A DNA stretch of 64,000 bases from JACPNE01 sp964444465 (lineage in GTDB: Archaea; Nanobdellota; Nanobdellia; SCGC-AAA011-G17; JACPNG01): assembly GCA_964444465.1 (NCBI GenBank), contig CAYUGZ010000001.1, forward strand, positions 1-64,000, given 5' to 3'. Each line of letters begins with the position of its first letter. Positions within the stretch are counted from its first letter, which is position 1. The notes below the pieces were generated by a model. The model ran no database searches and was not told where the DNA came from. It saw only the letters and a program-made list of their open reading frames with translations. The position numbers and the translations under genes were made by a program. Below, piece by piece: positions 1 to 8,548 of the stretch.

Positions 1-314
1 CCAGAAGCTAAGATATACCAATGTCCAGAAACATGACTATGAACTATATCAAAATCGTATTTTGGAAGTTCTTTTATTAAACCAGGCCAAATATGTGTAG
101 ATAATGATAATCTTAACCAATAAGGAGATCTATGAATATGTATTTTATCTTTAATTTCATATCTTTTTTTAATTCTATTTTCTTTGTCTGAATCACAACA
201 AAAAACATGTACTTCATGTCCTTTTTGCACTTGTCTTAAAGCTAGTTCATACATTACTTCTTCTACTCCACCAAATGTAGGCCAAAAAAACATGTTTACA
301 TGTGCTATTTTCAT
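1..314 (-). CDS. GT4-family glycosyltransferase, N-terminal part (runs off the window)
   Basis: The minus strand reads open from an ATG at 314 down to the window edge, giving about 104 residues with no stop, so the C-terminal catalytic half lies outside. The protein begins MKIAHVNMFFWPTFGGVEEV and continues with GHEVHVFCCDS. A Gly-Gly-Val-Glu loop after the first beta strand, followed by a GHEVHV strand, is the usual start of GT-B fold glycosyltransferases of family GT4. It would transfer a sugar from a nucleotide donor in glycan assembly. It faces away from the following small genes and belongs with the other glycosyltransferases of this island. Sugar specificity cannot be told from this fragment. 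Confidence 0.85.
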   Translation of the reverse strand, partial: MKIAHVNMFFWPTFGGVEEVMYELALRQVQKGHEVHVFCCDSDKENRIKKRYEIKDKIHIHRSPYWLRLSLSTHIWPGLIKELPKYDFDIVHSHVSGHWYILAS

Positions 315-404
315 GAATATTATAGTGAAGAAAAACTTATAAAATGTTAATATATCAAAAATTAATAAAAAGAGTTCTAAAAATTGGTGAGGAGGAGGAA
401 TAAA

Positions 405-719
405 ATGACAGAAGAAAAATATCCAGTAGCATTTGATAGACCAGAGATAGACTATAGTGCTAAAGGAGAAGATGGAAGATTAAATCAAGAGCAATATCAA
501 AAAGCAGAAGATTATACATTAGGAGTAAATAATTGTATACAACAAGAGTTAAAAGATGAAAATGATGAAGGATTGTTAGGAAGATTACAAGAAGCAGCAT
601 TTGATTTTCTTAATACTTTACCACAAGAAGATAGAGATGCAATAATGATGAAAGCAATGGATGAAAGTATTACTACAACTCCAATAAGTATGTCTGTTAG
701 AGCGAGTAAAGAGGAATAA
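405..719 (+). CDS. hypothetical acidic protein, 104 aa
   Basis: I do not recognise this protein. It is acidic and soluble-looking, without a signal peptide, membrane segment or cysteine cluster (one Cys only). An upstream in-frame TTG exists at 384, but a strong Shine-Dalgarno run GGAGGAGG sits at 391-398, seven bases before the ATG at 405, so I place the start there. It is the first of three small genes packed head to tail with no intergenic space: the stop at 717-719 is followed directly by the next ATG at 720. That layout suggests one mRNA with coupled translation. No function is inferred. Confidence 0.7.
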   Translation: MTEEKYPVAFDRPEIDYSAKGEDGRLNQEQYQKAEDYTLGVNNCIQQELKDENDEGLLGRLQEAAFDFLNTLPQEDRDAIMMKAMDESITTTPISMSVRASKEE

Positions 720-971
720 ATGACAGAATTATATCCTTTATTTTATATTGAATATGGAACTATGATAGAAGCAGGGCAAAAAGCCATTGTTGCTGCAATT
801 GATACAGATAAAGCTGTTTCTCTTTTAGAAGAGCATGTTATGAATAGTCCAAGATTAAATTCAGTATTTAGAGGAAAACCAATTGGATTTCAACTTCATA
901 ATGAGGTAATTCGGATGGATGTTAAGTCAGATAAAGAAATGGTTTTGTATCCTGTTTTTTCATTAGATTAA
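720..971 (+). CDS. hypothetical protein, 83 aa
   Basis: Unrecognised small protein with alternating hydrophobic and charged residues, consistent with a compact alpha/beta fold; no signal peptide, transmembrane helix or metal motif is visible. It starts on the base after the stop codon of the 104-aa gene and ends on the base before the next ATG, so translation is probably coupled within a three-gene transcript. The GAGG of the preceding coding end (about 711-716) may serve as its ribosome binding site. Codon use matches its neighbours. No function is inferred. Confidence 0.65.
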   Translation: MTELYPLFYIEYGTMIEAGQKAIVAAIDTDKAVSLLEEHVMNSPRLNSVFRGKPIGFQLHNEVIRMDVKSDKEMVLYPVFSLD

Positions 972-1298
972 ATGAAAGCTTCATTTATTGGACAAGATTA
1001 TTTGTTTGTTCTAGATAATGGGGAGTTAAGAAGATTAAGAGATGAGCAAATTGAAACACAAATATCTGTCTCTCATTCAGGTGGAGATTTAGTTAGAAAA
1101 GTTATTTTTGAATTTGGAGAACATGATGAAGTAGATGGTATTAAATTAACTCATTTACGTGAAGAAGGAAAAATAGGGTGGAAAGGAATAAAAGAAGTAA
1201 ATGTTAAAGTTAATCAATATGGATATAATAATCTTGTTAAGTATGAAAGGGTTGGAACAAGAGATGGTGATAGTGTTATAGAAATAATAGTTAAGTAG
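972..1298 (+). CDS. hypothetical protein, 108 aa
   Basis: Unrecognised protein, the third of the zero-spaced small gene trio. It is rich in beta-prone stretches and charged residues, with no cysteines, signal peptide or membrane helix. Its last eight bases overlap the 3' end of the convergent radical SAM gene on the other strand. The trio has no recognisable enzyme motif, so its relation to the glycan genes around it is unknown. Confidence 0.65.
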   Translation: MKASFIGQDYLFVLDNGELRRLRDEQIETQISVSHSGGDLVRKVIFEFGEHDEVDGIKLTHLREEGKIGWKGIKEVNVKVNQYGYNNLVKYERVGTRDGDSVIEIIVK

Positions 1299-2841
1299 TT
1301 CTAAATCTTATCAGATCATACCATACTTTAAAGTTAGTTGGCATCTTTCTATAAATGGGCTTGGCAATATATTCTCTAAAATTATCTATTCCCTGTACAA
1401 GATAACCTATAATATAAGTTGGAAGAACAAAACTTAAATTAAAATTAACAATTTTATCATTAATTAACATTTTTAATAACCAAGTTGGAATAACACCATA
1501 TCTTTTATCAGTACATCTACCCCTCATCATATTTAAAACTAGATTCAAATAAGCATTTTTCTTTTTTAATTTAATATGTTGCCATCTATCCCAATAATTT
1601 AATTCAGTAGCTGAATCAAATCCATCTTTAATATACCCATCTTCTATAGCTTTTTTATACAAAGGAGTTCCTTCAAAAAATATTAAATTATTAACAGAAC
1701 AAAAATATGGTTTGGGAATTTTCATTAAAACTTTTATAGTATCTAGTATATCTTCTTTAGTTTCATAAGGATTACAAGTAATAATATCATACATTATACT
1801 TAATTTATCTTTATATTTATTAACAACATAAGAAGCTTTAACAACTTGATCAGCTGAGATGAATCTATTGTATAATTTCATGTTAAGTCTATCAGATCCA
1901 GATTGTATCCCAATAATAATATCTGTTAATCCAGCATCAACTAATAATTTAATTTTTTCATCACTTAATTTCTCAATCCCCATTGAAGCTGGTTCGGACA
2001 AACACTTAAATCTAATGTTAACCTCTTCTTTATATCTTTTAGAAAAATCTCTTAACCATTCTATATTTCTAATCAAAAAAGTCTCATCTCTTATGTCAAA
2101 CACCCCAATAGAAGGAAATAATTTTTTAATTCTTAAAAATTCTTTAATAACATAATCAACACTATGAGTTCTTAATAAATCACTTTTACCTTTGTAAATA
2201 TCTCTTAAAATATTATTTGTACAATAAGAACATGCTTGTGGACATCCTCTTTCTGTTTGGAAGTAATACACTCCATACAAATGTCTTTCTTCAATTGGAA
2301 TTAATTTGTTATTTTCTAAGATTAATTGATCTTTAAATTCAAAATCAGGAGGGGCTAACCAATCTAAATCTTGTACTGGAGAACCAACTTCATTTATAGT
2401 TTCTTTTTCATCTTTCCTAACCCATAAATTTTCAACATTAGAATAATCTTCATTATTTTCAATTCTTTTAGCCAACTCATTAAAAGCATATTCAGCCTCT
2501 CCAACAGCTACAATATTACAATACTTAAAACAATCTTCTGGGAAGAATGTAGGATGAGGTCCTCCTAATATTGTTATAATCCCTAAATTTTGATACATCT
2601 CAACAATTTGGGTAGCTCTTTTCATAGTAGAAGCCATAGTTCCAATGCCAATTAACTGAGAGCCATTAGTAAATTTTGTTAGTTGTTCTAAAACTTCATT
2701 TGGATATAATTGAGAATACTCCCCAAATAATGGCAAGAAAATCATCTTAACATCATGTCCTTCTCTCTTTAAACAAGCAGATATAGTTCTTAATCCTTGA
2801 TCTCCAGGAAATAAGCTTGTAGAAATTAATGATATTTTCAT
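1291..2841 (-). CDS. B12-binding-domain radical SAM protein
   Basis: A protein of about 516 residues with the two-part layout of the cobalamin-binding radical SAM class. The first ~150 residues form a Rossmann-like B12-binding module ending in GGPHPTFFPED and VGEAEYAF. The radical SAM barrel follows with the cluster motif RGCPQACSYCT (CxxxCxxC) near residue 200, then IGIQSGSD, typical of the barrel. A GTG at 2850 is in frame, but AGGTGA lies at proper spacing before the ATG at 2841, so I prefer 2841. The family includes methylases and other C-C, C-P or ring-forming enzymes; substrate is unknown. It is one of four such proteins in the first 26 kb, intermixed with glycosyltransferases, suggesting modification of glycan or lipid precursors. 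Confidence 0.85.
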   Translation of the reverse strand: MKISLISTSLFPGDQGLRTISACLKREGHDVKMIFLPLFGEYSQLYPNEVLEQLTKFTNGSQLIGIGTMASTMKRATQIVEMYQNLGIITILGGPHPTFFPEDCFKYCNIVAVGEAEYAFNELAKRIENNEDYSNVENLWVRKDEKETINEVGSPVQDLDWLAPPDFEFKDQLILENNKLIPIEERHLYGVYYFQTERGCPQACSYCTNNILRDIYKGKSDLLRTHSVDYVIKEFLRIKKLFPSIGVFDIRDETFLIRNIEWLRDFSKRYKEEVNIRFKCLSEPASMGIEKLSDEKIKLLVDAGLTDIIIGIQSGSDRLNMKLYNRFISADQVVKASYVVNKYKDKLSIMYDIITCNPYETKEDILDTIKVLMKIPKPYFCSVNNLIFFEGTPLYKKAIEDGYIKDGFDSATELNYWDRWQHIKLKKKNAYLNLVLNMMRGRCTDKRYGVIPTWLLKMLINDKIVNFNLSFVLPTYIIGYLVQGIDNFREYIAKPIYRKMPTNFKVWYDLIRFRTT

Positions 2842-2923
2842 AATGTTCACCTAATTTTTTGTATATTGTTGACTTTTAAACCTTTCCAATAAACAATCTT
2901 TTTATGATTTTATAGAATTTTAG

Positions 2924-3397
2924 TTATCTAAGTAACATAATTTTTTTATAAATGATAGATAATCTTTCTTCTTTAAACATCTCTCCTGCACTCTCTACTA
3001 TTCTTGGAATCCATTCAATATAACCTTCTTCCATTAACATAGTTGAACCTACAAATATTCTTCCATCTCTTAAACAAATTGTTCTTGGTTCCTCTAGTAT
3101 ATTTACAAAAGGTCCACCTTGTGATGAAAGAACAACGCCTTTAGAAAGACTTAAAGAATCTGTTTTCAATTCTAATTCACCTACACTTTTTACCATCTGT
3201 GTTGTATGAAAATCCCTAGTTACACCATATAAAGGATAGACATTTTCTCCATCGTCTATAGCTGTAGTGTTATTAGGAACATCAATATAAGAAAGTTTAT
3301 GATGGAAATTTTTCCAATTATCATGATATGATCCTTCTATAATTGTATTGAATTCTTGAATTTCTTGTTTTTTTCTTAAAATAGTTCCTAATGCCAT
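2924..3397 (-). CDS. hypothetical protein, 157 aa
   Basis: No family recognised. It looks like a soluble cytoplasmic alpha/beta protein, starting MALGTILRKKQEIQEF, with one cysteine and no membrane segment. The ORF is isolated: about 70 bases separate it from the radical SAM gene downstream and 54 from the next small gene upstream, all on the minus strand. Codon use matches the surrounding genes, which supports it being real. Confidence 0.6.
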   Translation of the reverse strand: MALGTILRKKQEIQEFNTIIEGSYHDNWKNFHHKLSYIDVPNNTTAIDDGENVYPLYGVTRDFHTTQMVKSVGELELKTDSLSLSKGVVLSSQGGPFVNILEEPRTICLRDGRIFVGSTMLMEEGYIEWIPRIVESAGEMFKEERLSIIYKKIMLLR

Positions 3398-3451
3398 ATC
3401 TATTATTTAAACTTCTTATTTAACTTCTTTATTGTTTCTAATTATATATCT

Positions 3452-3760
3452 TTAAACCTTTTTATTGACTAGATAAGGTTCTTCAATTTCTTCTTCATAT
3501 TTTTTAACTAAAGGCCTTCCATTTGCTGTTCCTTCAGCTTTTTCTCCAACTAAATATCCACCCTCTATTGTTAATACTACTGCACGATCATATAGAACTT
3601 CATAAGCACTACCATGTCCTGTTGTCCCTCTTATTATATCTTCATCTGTATAAATAACTCTATAGATTAAACTACCTTTGTAAATACCTCCTCCAGTAAA
3701 AAAATCACCTATGTTTACATTCTTAGAAGTTGGTCTTTCGAATTTGAATTCTTCTGTCAT
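3452..3760 (-). CDS. hypothetical protein, 102 aa
   Basis: Unrecognised small soluble protein. It has several glycine-rich turns (FFTGGGIYKGS, TTGHGSAYE) and beta-strand-like stretches, suggesting a small beta barrel, but this is only a visual impression. No cysteines, signal peptide or transmembrane helix. It is transcribed on the minus strand, divergently from the GT4 gene starting at 3822, with only about 60 bases between the two start codons. Confidence 0.6.
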   Translation of the reverse strand: MTEEFKFERPTSKNVNIGDFFTGGGIYKGSLIYRVIYTDEDIIRGTTGHGSAYEVLYDRAVVLTIEGGYLVGEKAEGTANGRPLVKKYEEEIEEPYLVNKKV

Positions 3761-3791
3761 TTTAATCGTTTTTATTGTCTAAATGAGATAT

Positions 3792-3800
3792 TTTATAAAT
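3792..3800 (+). promoter_or_regulatory. archaeal TATA box before GT4 gene
   Basis: TTTATAAAT begins 30 bases before the ATG at 3822. With the archaeal TATA box centred about 26 bases before the transcription start, the mRNA should begin at or next to the start codon, and no Shine-Dalgarno sequence is seen, consistent with a leaderless transcript. Confidence 0.55.
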
Positions 3801-3821
3801 CTTACTTATCAATAAAATAAG

Positions 3822-4979
3822 ATGAAATCAGTACTGCATTTGATGGATACTTATCTACCAATTCCTAACACTTTCATATACAACCAAGTAAAACATCTTA
3901 GTAATTATAATGGATTATTTTTAGTAAATAAAGTAGAAAATCTGGATAATTTTCCTTATGATAGATCAAAAATTAAAAGATTTCCTTTTTTATTCTTAAA
4001 GAATCAATTTTATTTCATTAATAATTATAAAAAAGAATTGTTATTTAACATAACTTTTGCTCCTTTTAATAGGATCATGAACTCTTATATTTTAAAAGAT
4101 TTAAAACAATGGATAAGTAAAAATGAAGTTTTTTTACTACATGCAGATTTTGGAACTAATGCAATAGCATTCCAAAATTTTAAGAAAAAATTAAATCTTC
4201 CATTAATAACTTATTTTTATGGTTATGATGTTTCTGTAATAAAAAGAAATAGACCTGGATTTTATAATAAATTATTTAAGAATGGAGATTTATTCTTAAC
4301 AGAATCTGAATTTCTAGCTTCTAAGTTGAGAGAGATGGGCTGTCCAAATAATAAATTAGAAGTTTTAAGATTTGGGATTGATTTAACTAAATTTAAATTT
4401 AAACTAAAGAAGAAAAGTAAAAAAATAAAAATTCTTAGTGTTGGAAGATTAGTTGAGAAAAAAGGGATGGAGTATGCAATAAAAGCATTTTCTATAGCAT
4501 TTAAGAAACATAAAAATATAGAATTTAGGATAATTGGAGAGGGTCCTTTAAAAAAAAGACTAGAATTTATAATTAAACAGAATAATCTAAACGGATCTGT
4601 TAAGTTATTGGGGGCACAACCTTCTTCTAGGGTTGTTAAAGAGATGTCTGAATGTCATTTGTTTATGATGCCTAGTATAACCTCAAAAGAAGGAGATACT
4701 GAAGGCCAAGGTGTTGTTTTTTTAGAAGCTCAAGCCTCAGGCATGCCTGTATTATCTACTTATCATAATGGAATTCCAGAAGCTGTTATTCATGGAAAAT
4801 CTGGATTGTTATGTAATGAAAAAGATTATGAAAAACTAGGAGAAAATTTAATTTATTTAATTGAGAATCCTAAAGAATGGACTAAAATGGGAAAGTTTGG
4901 AAGAAAGAATGTTGAGAAAAATTTTGAAATTAAAAAACAAACTAGAGAATTAGAAAAAATTTATTCAAGATTCAACTAA
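3822..4979 (+). CDS. GT4-family glycosyltransferase
   Basis: A 385-residue GT-B glycosyltransferase of family GT4, full length for the family. The C-terminal nucleotide-sugar domain opens with ILSVGRLVEKKG near residue 205 and carries the E-x7-E motif in EGQGVVFLEAQASG near residue 300, where the glutamates contact the donor sugar. The N-terminal acceptor domain contains FGTNAIAF and YFYGYDVS. It resembles the gene at 14934-16154 (VGRL-EKKG, EAQA-G-P, HAGIP/HNGIP), so the two are probable paralogs of the exopolysaccharide WcaL/AmsK-like group. It overlaps the convergent GT9 gene by 15 bases. Donor and acceptor are unknown; a role in surface glycan assembly is inferred. Confidence 0.9.
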   Translation: MKSVLHLMDTYLPIPNTFIYNQVKHLSNYNGLFLVNKVENLDNFPYDRSKIKRFPFLFLKNQFYFINNYKKELLFNITFAPFNRIMNSYILKDLKQWISKNEVFLLHADFGTNAIAFQNFKKKLNLPLITYFYGYDVSVIKRNRPGFYNKLFKNGDLFLTESEFLASKLREMGCPNNKLEVLRFGIDLTKFKFKLKKKSKKIKILSVGRLVEKKGMEYAIKAFSIAFKKHKNIEFRIIGEGPLKKRLEFIIKQNNLNGSVKLLGAQPSSRVVKEMSECHLFMMPSITSKEGDTEGQGVVFLEAQASGMPVLSTYHNGIPEAVIHGKSGLLCNEKDYEKLGENLIYLIENPKEWTKMGKFGRKNVEKNFEIKKQTRELEKIYSRFN

Positions 4980-6065
4980 TTCTTCAACAGCTTTTAAGAG
5001 ATCATAGATTTGGATAGCTTTCATACATTCCATATGCCTATCTCCTTTCAAATAACAATTATGTTTCCAACATCTTGTATGTGCTATTTCTTGTTTGTAA
5101 ATTATTTTAAAATTATCACAATAAGGATGCCATACTCTTGGGTTGCCTGCTCCAAACAAAGCTATAACTTTTTTATCAAAACCAGCAGCAACATGTATGG
5201 CAGCTGTATCTACACTTATCACTAAATCTGATCTTTTAATCATTGCAAAGAAATCTTGTATTGAATTACCTGCATAATTGATTGCATCATGGTTCATCAT
5301 ATCTATTATTTCTTCATTATACTCTAAATCTTTTATAGCACCAGTAAAAACAATTTTTGCTTTATAATCTTCAATTAATTTATCAGCCAATAAAGCAAAT
5401 CTATCCTGAATCCATTCATGGGATTTATGTTGTGGGGCTGCATGTATAACAACTAAAAAATCTTTTTTTGAGATTCTATTTTTTCTAAAAAAAGAGTCTA
5501 TTCTTTTTGTTGCATACAATCCTAATTTTTTATCATCTGTTTCTATTCCAATTGTTTTTATTACATCTAAATTATCATCTATCTTATGCTTCCAACTTAA
5601 ACAAGGCTTAGTTTTTTTGTCTAAATAATACCCTTTTTTATCAAATGCTCCAGGTCTTCTTACTCCAATCCTATATCTGGCTATTTTTTTTAAAAAAGAA
5701 CTTGTTCTTTTATTTCCAGGATATAATAGTACTCCTAAATCATATTTCTCTTTTGATAGTTTTTTTATTGAATTCAAATCATTTGTTATTATTTCATGTA
5801 TGTTAGAATTTCCCCTTAATACATCTTTCATAGATTCTGGAACTAGAATAGAGATTTTGGCTCCAGGATATTCTTGTTTTAGAGCTCGAATCATTGGAGT
5901 ATCAATGATTAAATCCCCTATATATTTTAGATCTATAATTATGATACTCTCTACATTTCTTAGTCTTTTCCAATTAAAGATATTCTTCAAACTAAATAAA
6001 TAATAGTCTAGATACCAAGATGAAAATCTTAGTATATCCTCAATCTTTTCTTTGTAAGATAACAT
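4965..6065 (-). CDS. GT9-family (heptosyltransferase-like) glycosyltransferase
   Basis: A 366-residue GT-B enzyme of family GT9, the ADP-heptose:LPS heptosyltransferase family. Visible marks are the N-terminal LKYIGDLIIDTPMIRALK segment near residue 45 (G-D-x-x-x-x-T/S-P) and the C-terminal SVDTAAIHVAAGFDKKVIAL followed by FGAGNPRVWHPY, which form the nucleotide-sugar pocket. The length is normal. Archaea lack LPS, so the acceptor is a different surface glycan or glycolipid. The window also carries rfaE1, rfaE2 and gmhB for heptose activation at 56.9-58.9 kb, which supports a real heptose donor. It is divergent from a second GT9 gene, with a 50-base shared promoter region. Confidence 0.9.
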   Translation of the reverse strand: MLSYKEKIEDILRFSSWYLDYYLFSLKNIFNWKRLRNVESIIIIDLKYIGDLIIDTPMIRALKQEYPGAKISILVPESMKDVLRGNSNIHEIITNDLNSIKKLSKEKYDLGVLLYPGNKRTSSFLKKIARYRIGVRRPGAFDKKGYYLDKKTKPCLSWKHKIDDNLDVIKTIGIETDDKKLGLYATKRIDSFFRKNRISKKDFLVVIHAAPQHKSHEWIQDRFALLADKLIEDYKAKIVFTGAIKDLEYNEEIIDMMNHDAINYAGNSIQDFFAMIKRSDLVISVDTAAIHVAAGFDKKVIALFGAGNPRVWHPYCDNFKIIYKQEIAHTRCWKHNCYLKGDRHMECMKAIQIYDLLKAVEELVES

Positions 6066-6115
6066 AGTTTGTATAGAGTAGAAACTTTTAAGAAACTTAT
6101 TATTAAGTAATTATC

Positions 6116-7186
6116 ATGCTTTCAAAATATAGATTAGACTATAAGCGAAATTTATATCTAACTTATTCTATTGATCTAATTGGAAATATATTTTTTCATT
6201 TTAAAAAAAATCAAGATTTAAAAGATATTAAAAAAATTTTAGTTATTAGATTAGACCATATAGGAGATTTAATAACTACAATTCCTAGTTTAAGAGCTTT
6301 AAGAAAGTCTTATCCTAAAGCTTCTATTACCATTATGGTTAGATCTTTAACAAAAGAATTATTAGAAAATTGCCCTTATGTTGATGAAGTCTTAGTTTAT
6401 GATCCATTATGGTATAGAGGAAAAAAAACTTTCAGTATTTTTGAACATATAGGATTCATAAGAAATTTAAGAAAAAGAAATTTTGATTTAGCCATTGATT
6501 TAAGAGGAGAATTGAGAAATATAATTGTTGCTTATTTATCTAAATCTAAATATAGATTAGCTTATGATGTTAAAGGTGGAGACTTTTTATTAACACACAT
6601 AGGTAGGTATAATCCTAACTTACATGCTATTGATAGAAATTTAAATTTATTAAAGACTATAGGAATAAAATCAAAAGATAACAAACTAGAATTGTTTATA
6701 TCAAATAAAGAAAAAAAGTTTATTGATCATTTATTAAAGAAAAATAAAATAAAAAATTTTGTTATTATCCATCCAGGAAGTGGAGGTAATTTAAAATTAT
6801 ATGATAATAAAAAATTTGCAGAAATTGGAGATTATCTAGCTAAAAATTATACAGTTGTTTTAACTGGTTCTAATTCTGAATCATGGATGACACAAGAAAT
6901 AATGAATGAGATGAATAGTAATGTTATAAATTTAATAGGGAAATTAAATTTGATGCAGTTAGCTGAATTGATAAAAAGATCTAAGTTATTTATTTCTCCA
7001 GATTCTGGACCAATGCATTTAGCTAAAGCTGTTAATACTAAACTAATAAGTTTATTTGGAACAAGTTTAAGTAATGTTTGGGGTTATAAGGATAAGAATA
7101 GTATTATTATAGAAAATAAAGGCAACGTTAAGCTTATAAATATAAGGAAAGTTATTGGTGCTATTAGAAAACATGGATTTATTTAG
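6116..7186 (+). CDS. GT9-family (heptosyltransferase-like) glycosyltransferase
   Basis: A 356-residue GT9 enzyme and distant paralog of the divergent neighbour. The N-terminal motif is IRLDHIGDLITTIPSLRALR near residue 43; the C-terminal donor-binding part includes VIIHPGSGG and ISPDSGPMHLAKAV, then LISLFGTSLSNVWG. These match the standard heptosyltransferase signatures. The gene is followed after three bases by a methyltransferase, so the two are probably cotranscribed. It likely transfers a heptose or related sugar onto a growing cell-surface glycan; acceptor not determinable. Confidence 0.9.
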   Translation: MLSKYRLDYKRNLYLTYSIDLIGNIFFHFKKNQDLKDIKKILVIRLDHIGDLITTIPSLRALRKSYPKASITIMVRSLTKELLENCPYVDEVLVYDPLWYRGKKTFSIFEHIGFIRNLRKRNFDLAIDLRGELRNIIVAYLSKSKYRLAYDVKGGDFLLTHIGRYNPNLHAIDRNLNLLKTIGIKSKDNKLELFISNKEKKFIDHLLKKNKIKNFVIIHPGSGGNLKLYDNKKFAEIGDYLAKNYTVVLTGSNSESWMTQEIMNEMNSNVINLIGKLNLMQLAELIKRSKLFISPDSGPMHLAKAVNTKLISLFGTSLSNVWGYKDKNSIIIENKGNVKLINIRKVIGAIRKHGFI

Positions 7187-7195
7187 GCAGTGAAA

Positions 7196-7798
7196 ATGGG
7201 AAAATCTTTAATGTTCGGACCTAGAAAAGTAGATTTCTATCATAACTACAAACCAAATGTAAAGAAAGGAAACGCACTTAACATGGGCTGTGGATTTCAT
7301 ATATTTAAATCTAAAAATGTAAAATGGACTAACTTAGATGCTTATCCAGCTAAAGGTGTTGATAAAGTTCATAATATGAACAAATTTCCTTATCCATTCA
7401 AAGATAACACATTTGATTTTATAATTTGTGATAATGTTATGGAGCATTTAGATAGTATAATAAAACCAATAGAAGAACTTTGGAGAATCTCAAAACCAAA
7501 TGCAGTAATTGAGATTATCACACCTTATGTACAGAGTAGAGGAGCTTTTGGTCATATAGATCATCAACAATATTTTGATGAATCTACTTATTTTTGGTAT
7601 GATGCTAAGAGATTTAAAAAAGATAAAGTAGATTTAAGAGATGTAAGAACTAGTTTAAATAAAATAAGATTCAAAATTGATTATAGATTAATAACTACTG
7701 GAAGATTTAGGAGATATTTACCATTCAAATATATCTTTAATTCTTTTTTTTGGAATGTATATGATTTGATACATTATAGATTAGAAGTTATAAAATAA
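7196..7798 (+). CDS. class I SAM-dependent methyltransferase
   Basis: A protein of about 200 residues with a SAM-binding Rossmann core: NMGCGFHIF (glycine-rich motif I, near residue 28), NLDAYPAKGVD (acidic residue ending strand 2), and FDFIICDNVMEHL followed by EELWRISKPNAVIEIITP (motifs IV to VI). This is the Methyltransf_11 pattern common in polysaccharide clusters. A GTG at 7190 is in frame two codons upstream; either start is possible, and neither has a clear Shine-Dalgarno sequence. It sits three to nine bases after the GT9 gene and likely forms an operon with it. A sugar or lipid carrier is the probable acceptor, by context only. Confidence 0.85.
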   Translation: MGKSLMFGPRKVDFYHNYKPNVKKGNALNMGCGFHIFKSKNVKWTNLDAYPAKGVDKVHNMNKFPYPFKDNTFDFIICDNVMEHLDSIIKPIEELWRISKPNAVIEIITPYVQSRGAFGHIDHQQYFDESTYFWYDAKRFKKDKVDLRDVRTSLNKIRFKIDYRLITTGRFRRYLPFKYIFNSFFWNVYDLIHYRLEVIK

Positions 7799-7858
7799 AA
7801 CATTAAGCTTATAAACATAAAATCTAGGTAATAAATAATACATATTCTCGAGGTTAAG

Positions 7859-8476
7859 ATGAGATCTTTAAAAGTTATAAAAGAAACATTTCAAGGAGAT
7901 AAGTTAAGACAATTAACTTTTTTTGTTACAACTAAATGTAATGCTAAATGTAAACATTGTTTTTATTGGGAAAGTCTAAATCAAAAAATAGATGAACTAA
8001 AGTTAGACGAAATAAAAAAAATATCTTCTACAATGCCTGAATTTCCTATGTTATCTATCTCAGGTGGAGAGCCTTACTTAAGACTGGATTTAGCAGAAGT
8101 TTGTGAGGTATTTTATAAACAAAATAAAGTAAGGGAAATTTTTATTCCCACTAATAGTTTATTATTAGACAATGTTAAGAGGATTACTGAATCAATCTTA
8201 AGAAAATGTCCTGAAGCTAATTTAACATTAAATATTTCATTAGATGGATTAGAAGAATTTCATGATGATCTAAGAGGTGTAAAAGGTAATTTTAAGAAAG
8301 TTGAACAAAATATAGATAACTTAAAAGAATTAAAGAGAAGATACAAAAATTTAGTTATTGATGTTTCTACTGTTATCACAAATAAAAGTGCAGATAAGAT
8401 GAAAGATTTAGTAGATTATGTTAAGAAAAATATGAAAGTAGATAGTCATAATTTTGAAGTTATGAGGGGGTATTAG
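7859..8476 (+). CDS. radical SAM protein, C-terminally truncated
   Basis: A 205-residue protein carrying the radical SAM cluster motif TKCNAKCKHCFYW near residue 28, the SAM-binding SISGGEPYLR near residue 65, and LNISLDGLEEFHD in the barrel. It is clearly related to the radical SAM half of the 679-aa fusion at 19976-22015 (VCNARCKHCFYW, SYSGGEPSLR, SFSLDGIGKQHE). The alignment stops abruptly at the MRG step, where the fusion protein continues with about 130 residues that include a SPASM-like cysteine region. Only 72 bases lie between this stop and the next gene, so the C-terminal part is missing, not merely shifted. It may be a decayed gene or a minimal barrel enzyme. Confidence 0.75.
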   Translation: MRSLKVIKETFQGDKLRQLTFFVTTKCNAKCKHCFYWESLNQKIDELKLDEIKKISSTMPEFPMLSISGGEPYLRLDLAEVCEVFYKQNKVREIFIPTNSLLLDNVKRITESILRKCPEANLTLNISLDGLEEFHDDLRGVKGNFKKVEQNIDNLKELKRRYKNLVIDVSTVITNKSADKMKDLVDYVKKNMKVDSHNFEVMRGY

Positions 8477-8548
8477 AATGTTTGAATTAGATAAAAAGTT
8501 ATTTAAGTTTATCTTATGAGATATAATTCTATAAATGATGTTTGAAAA

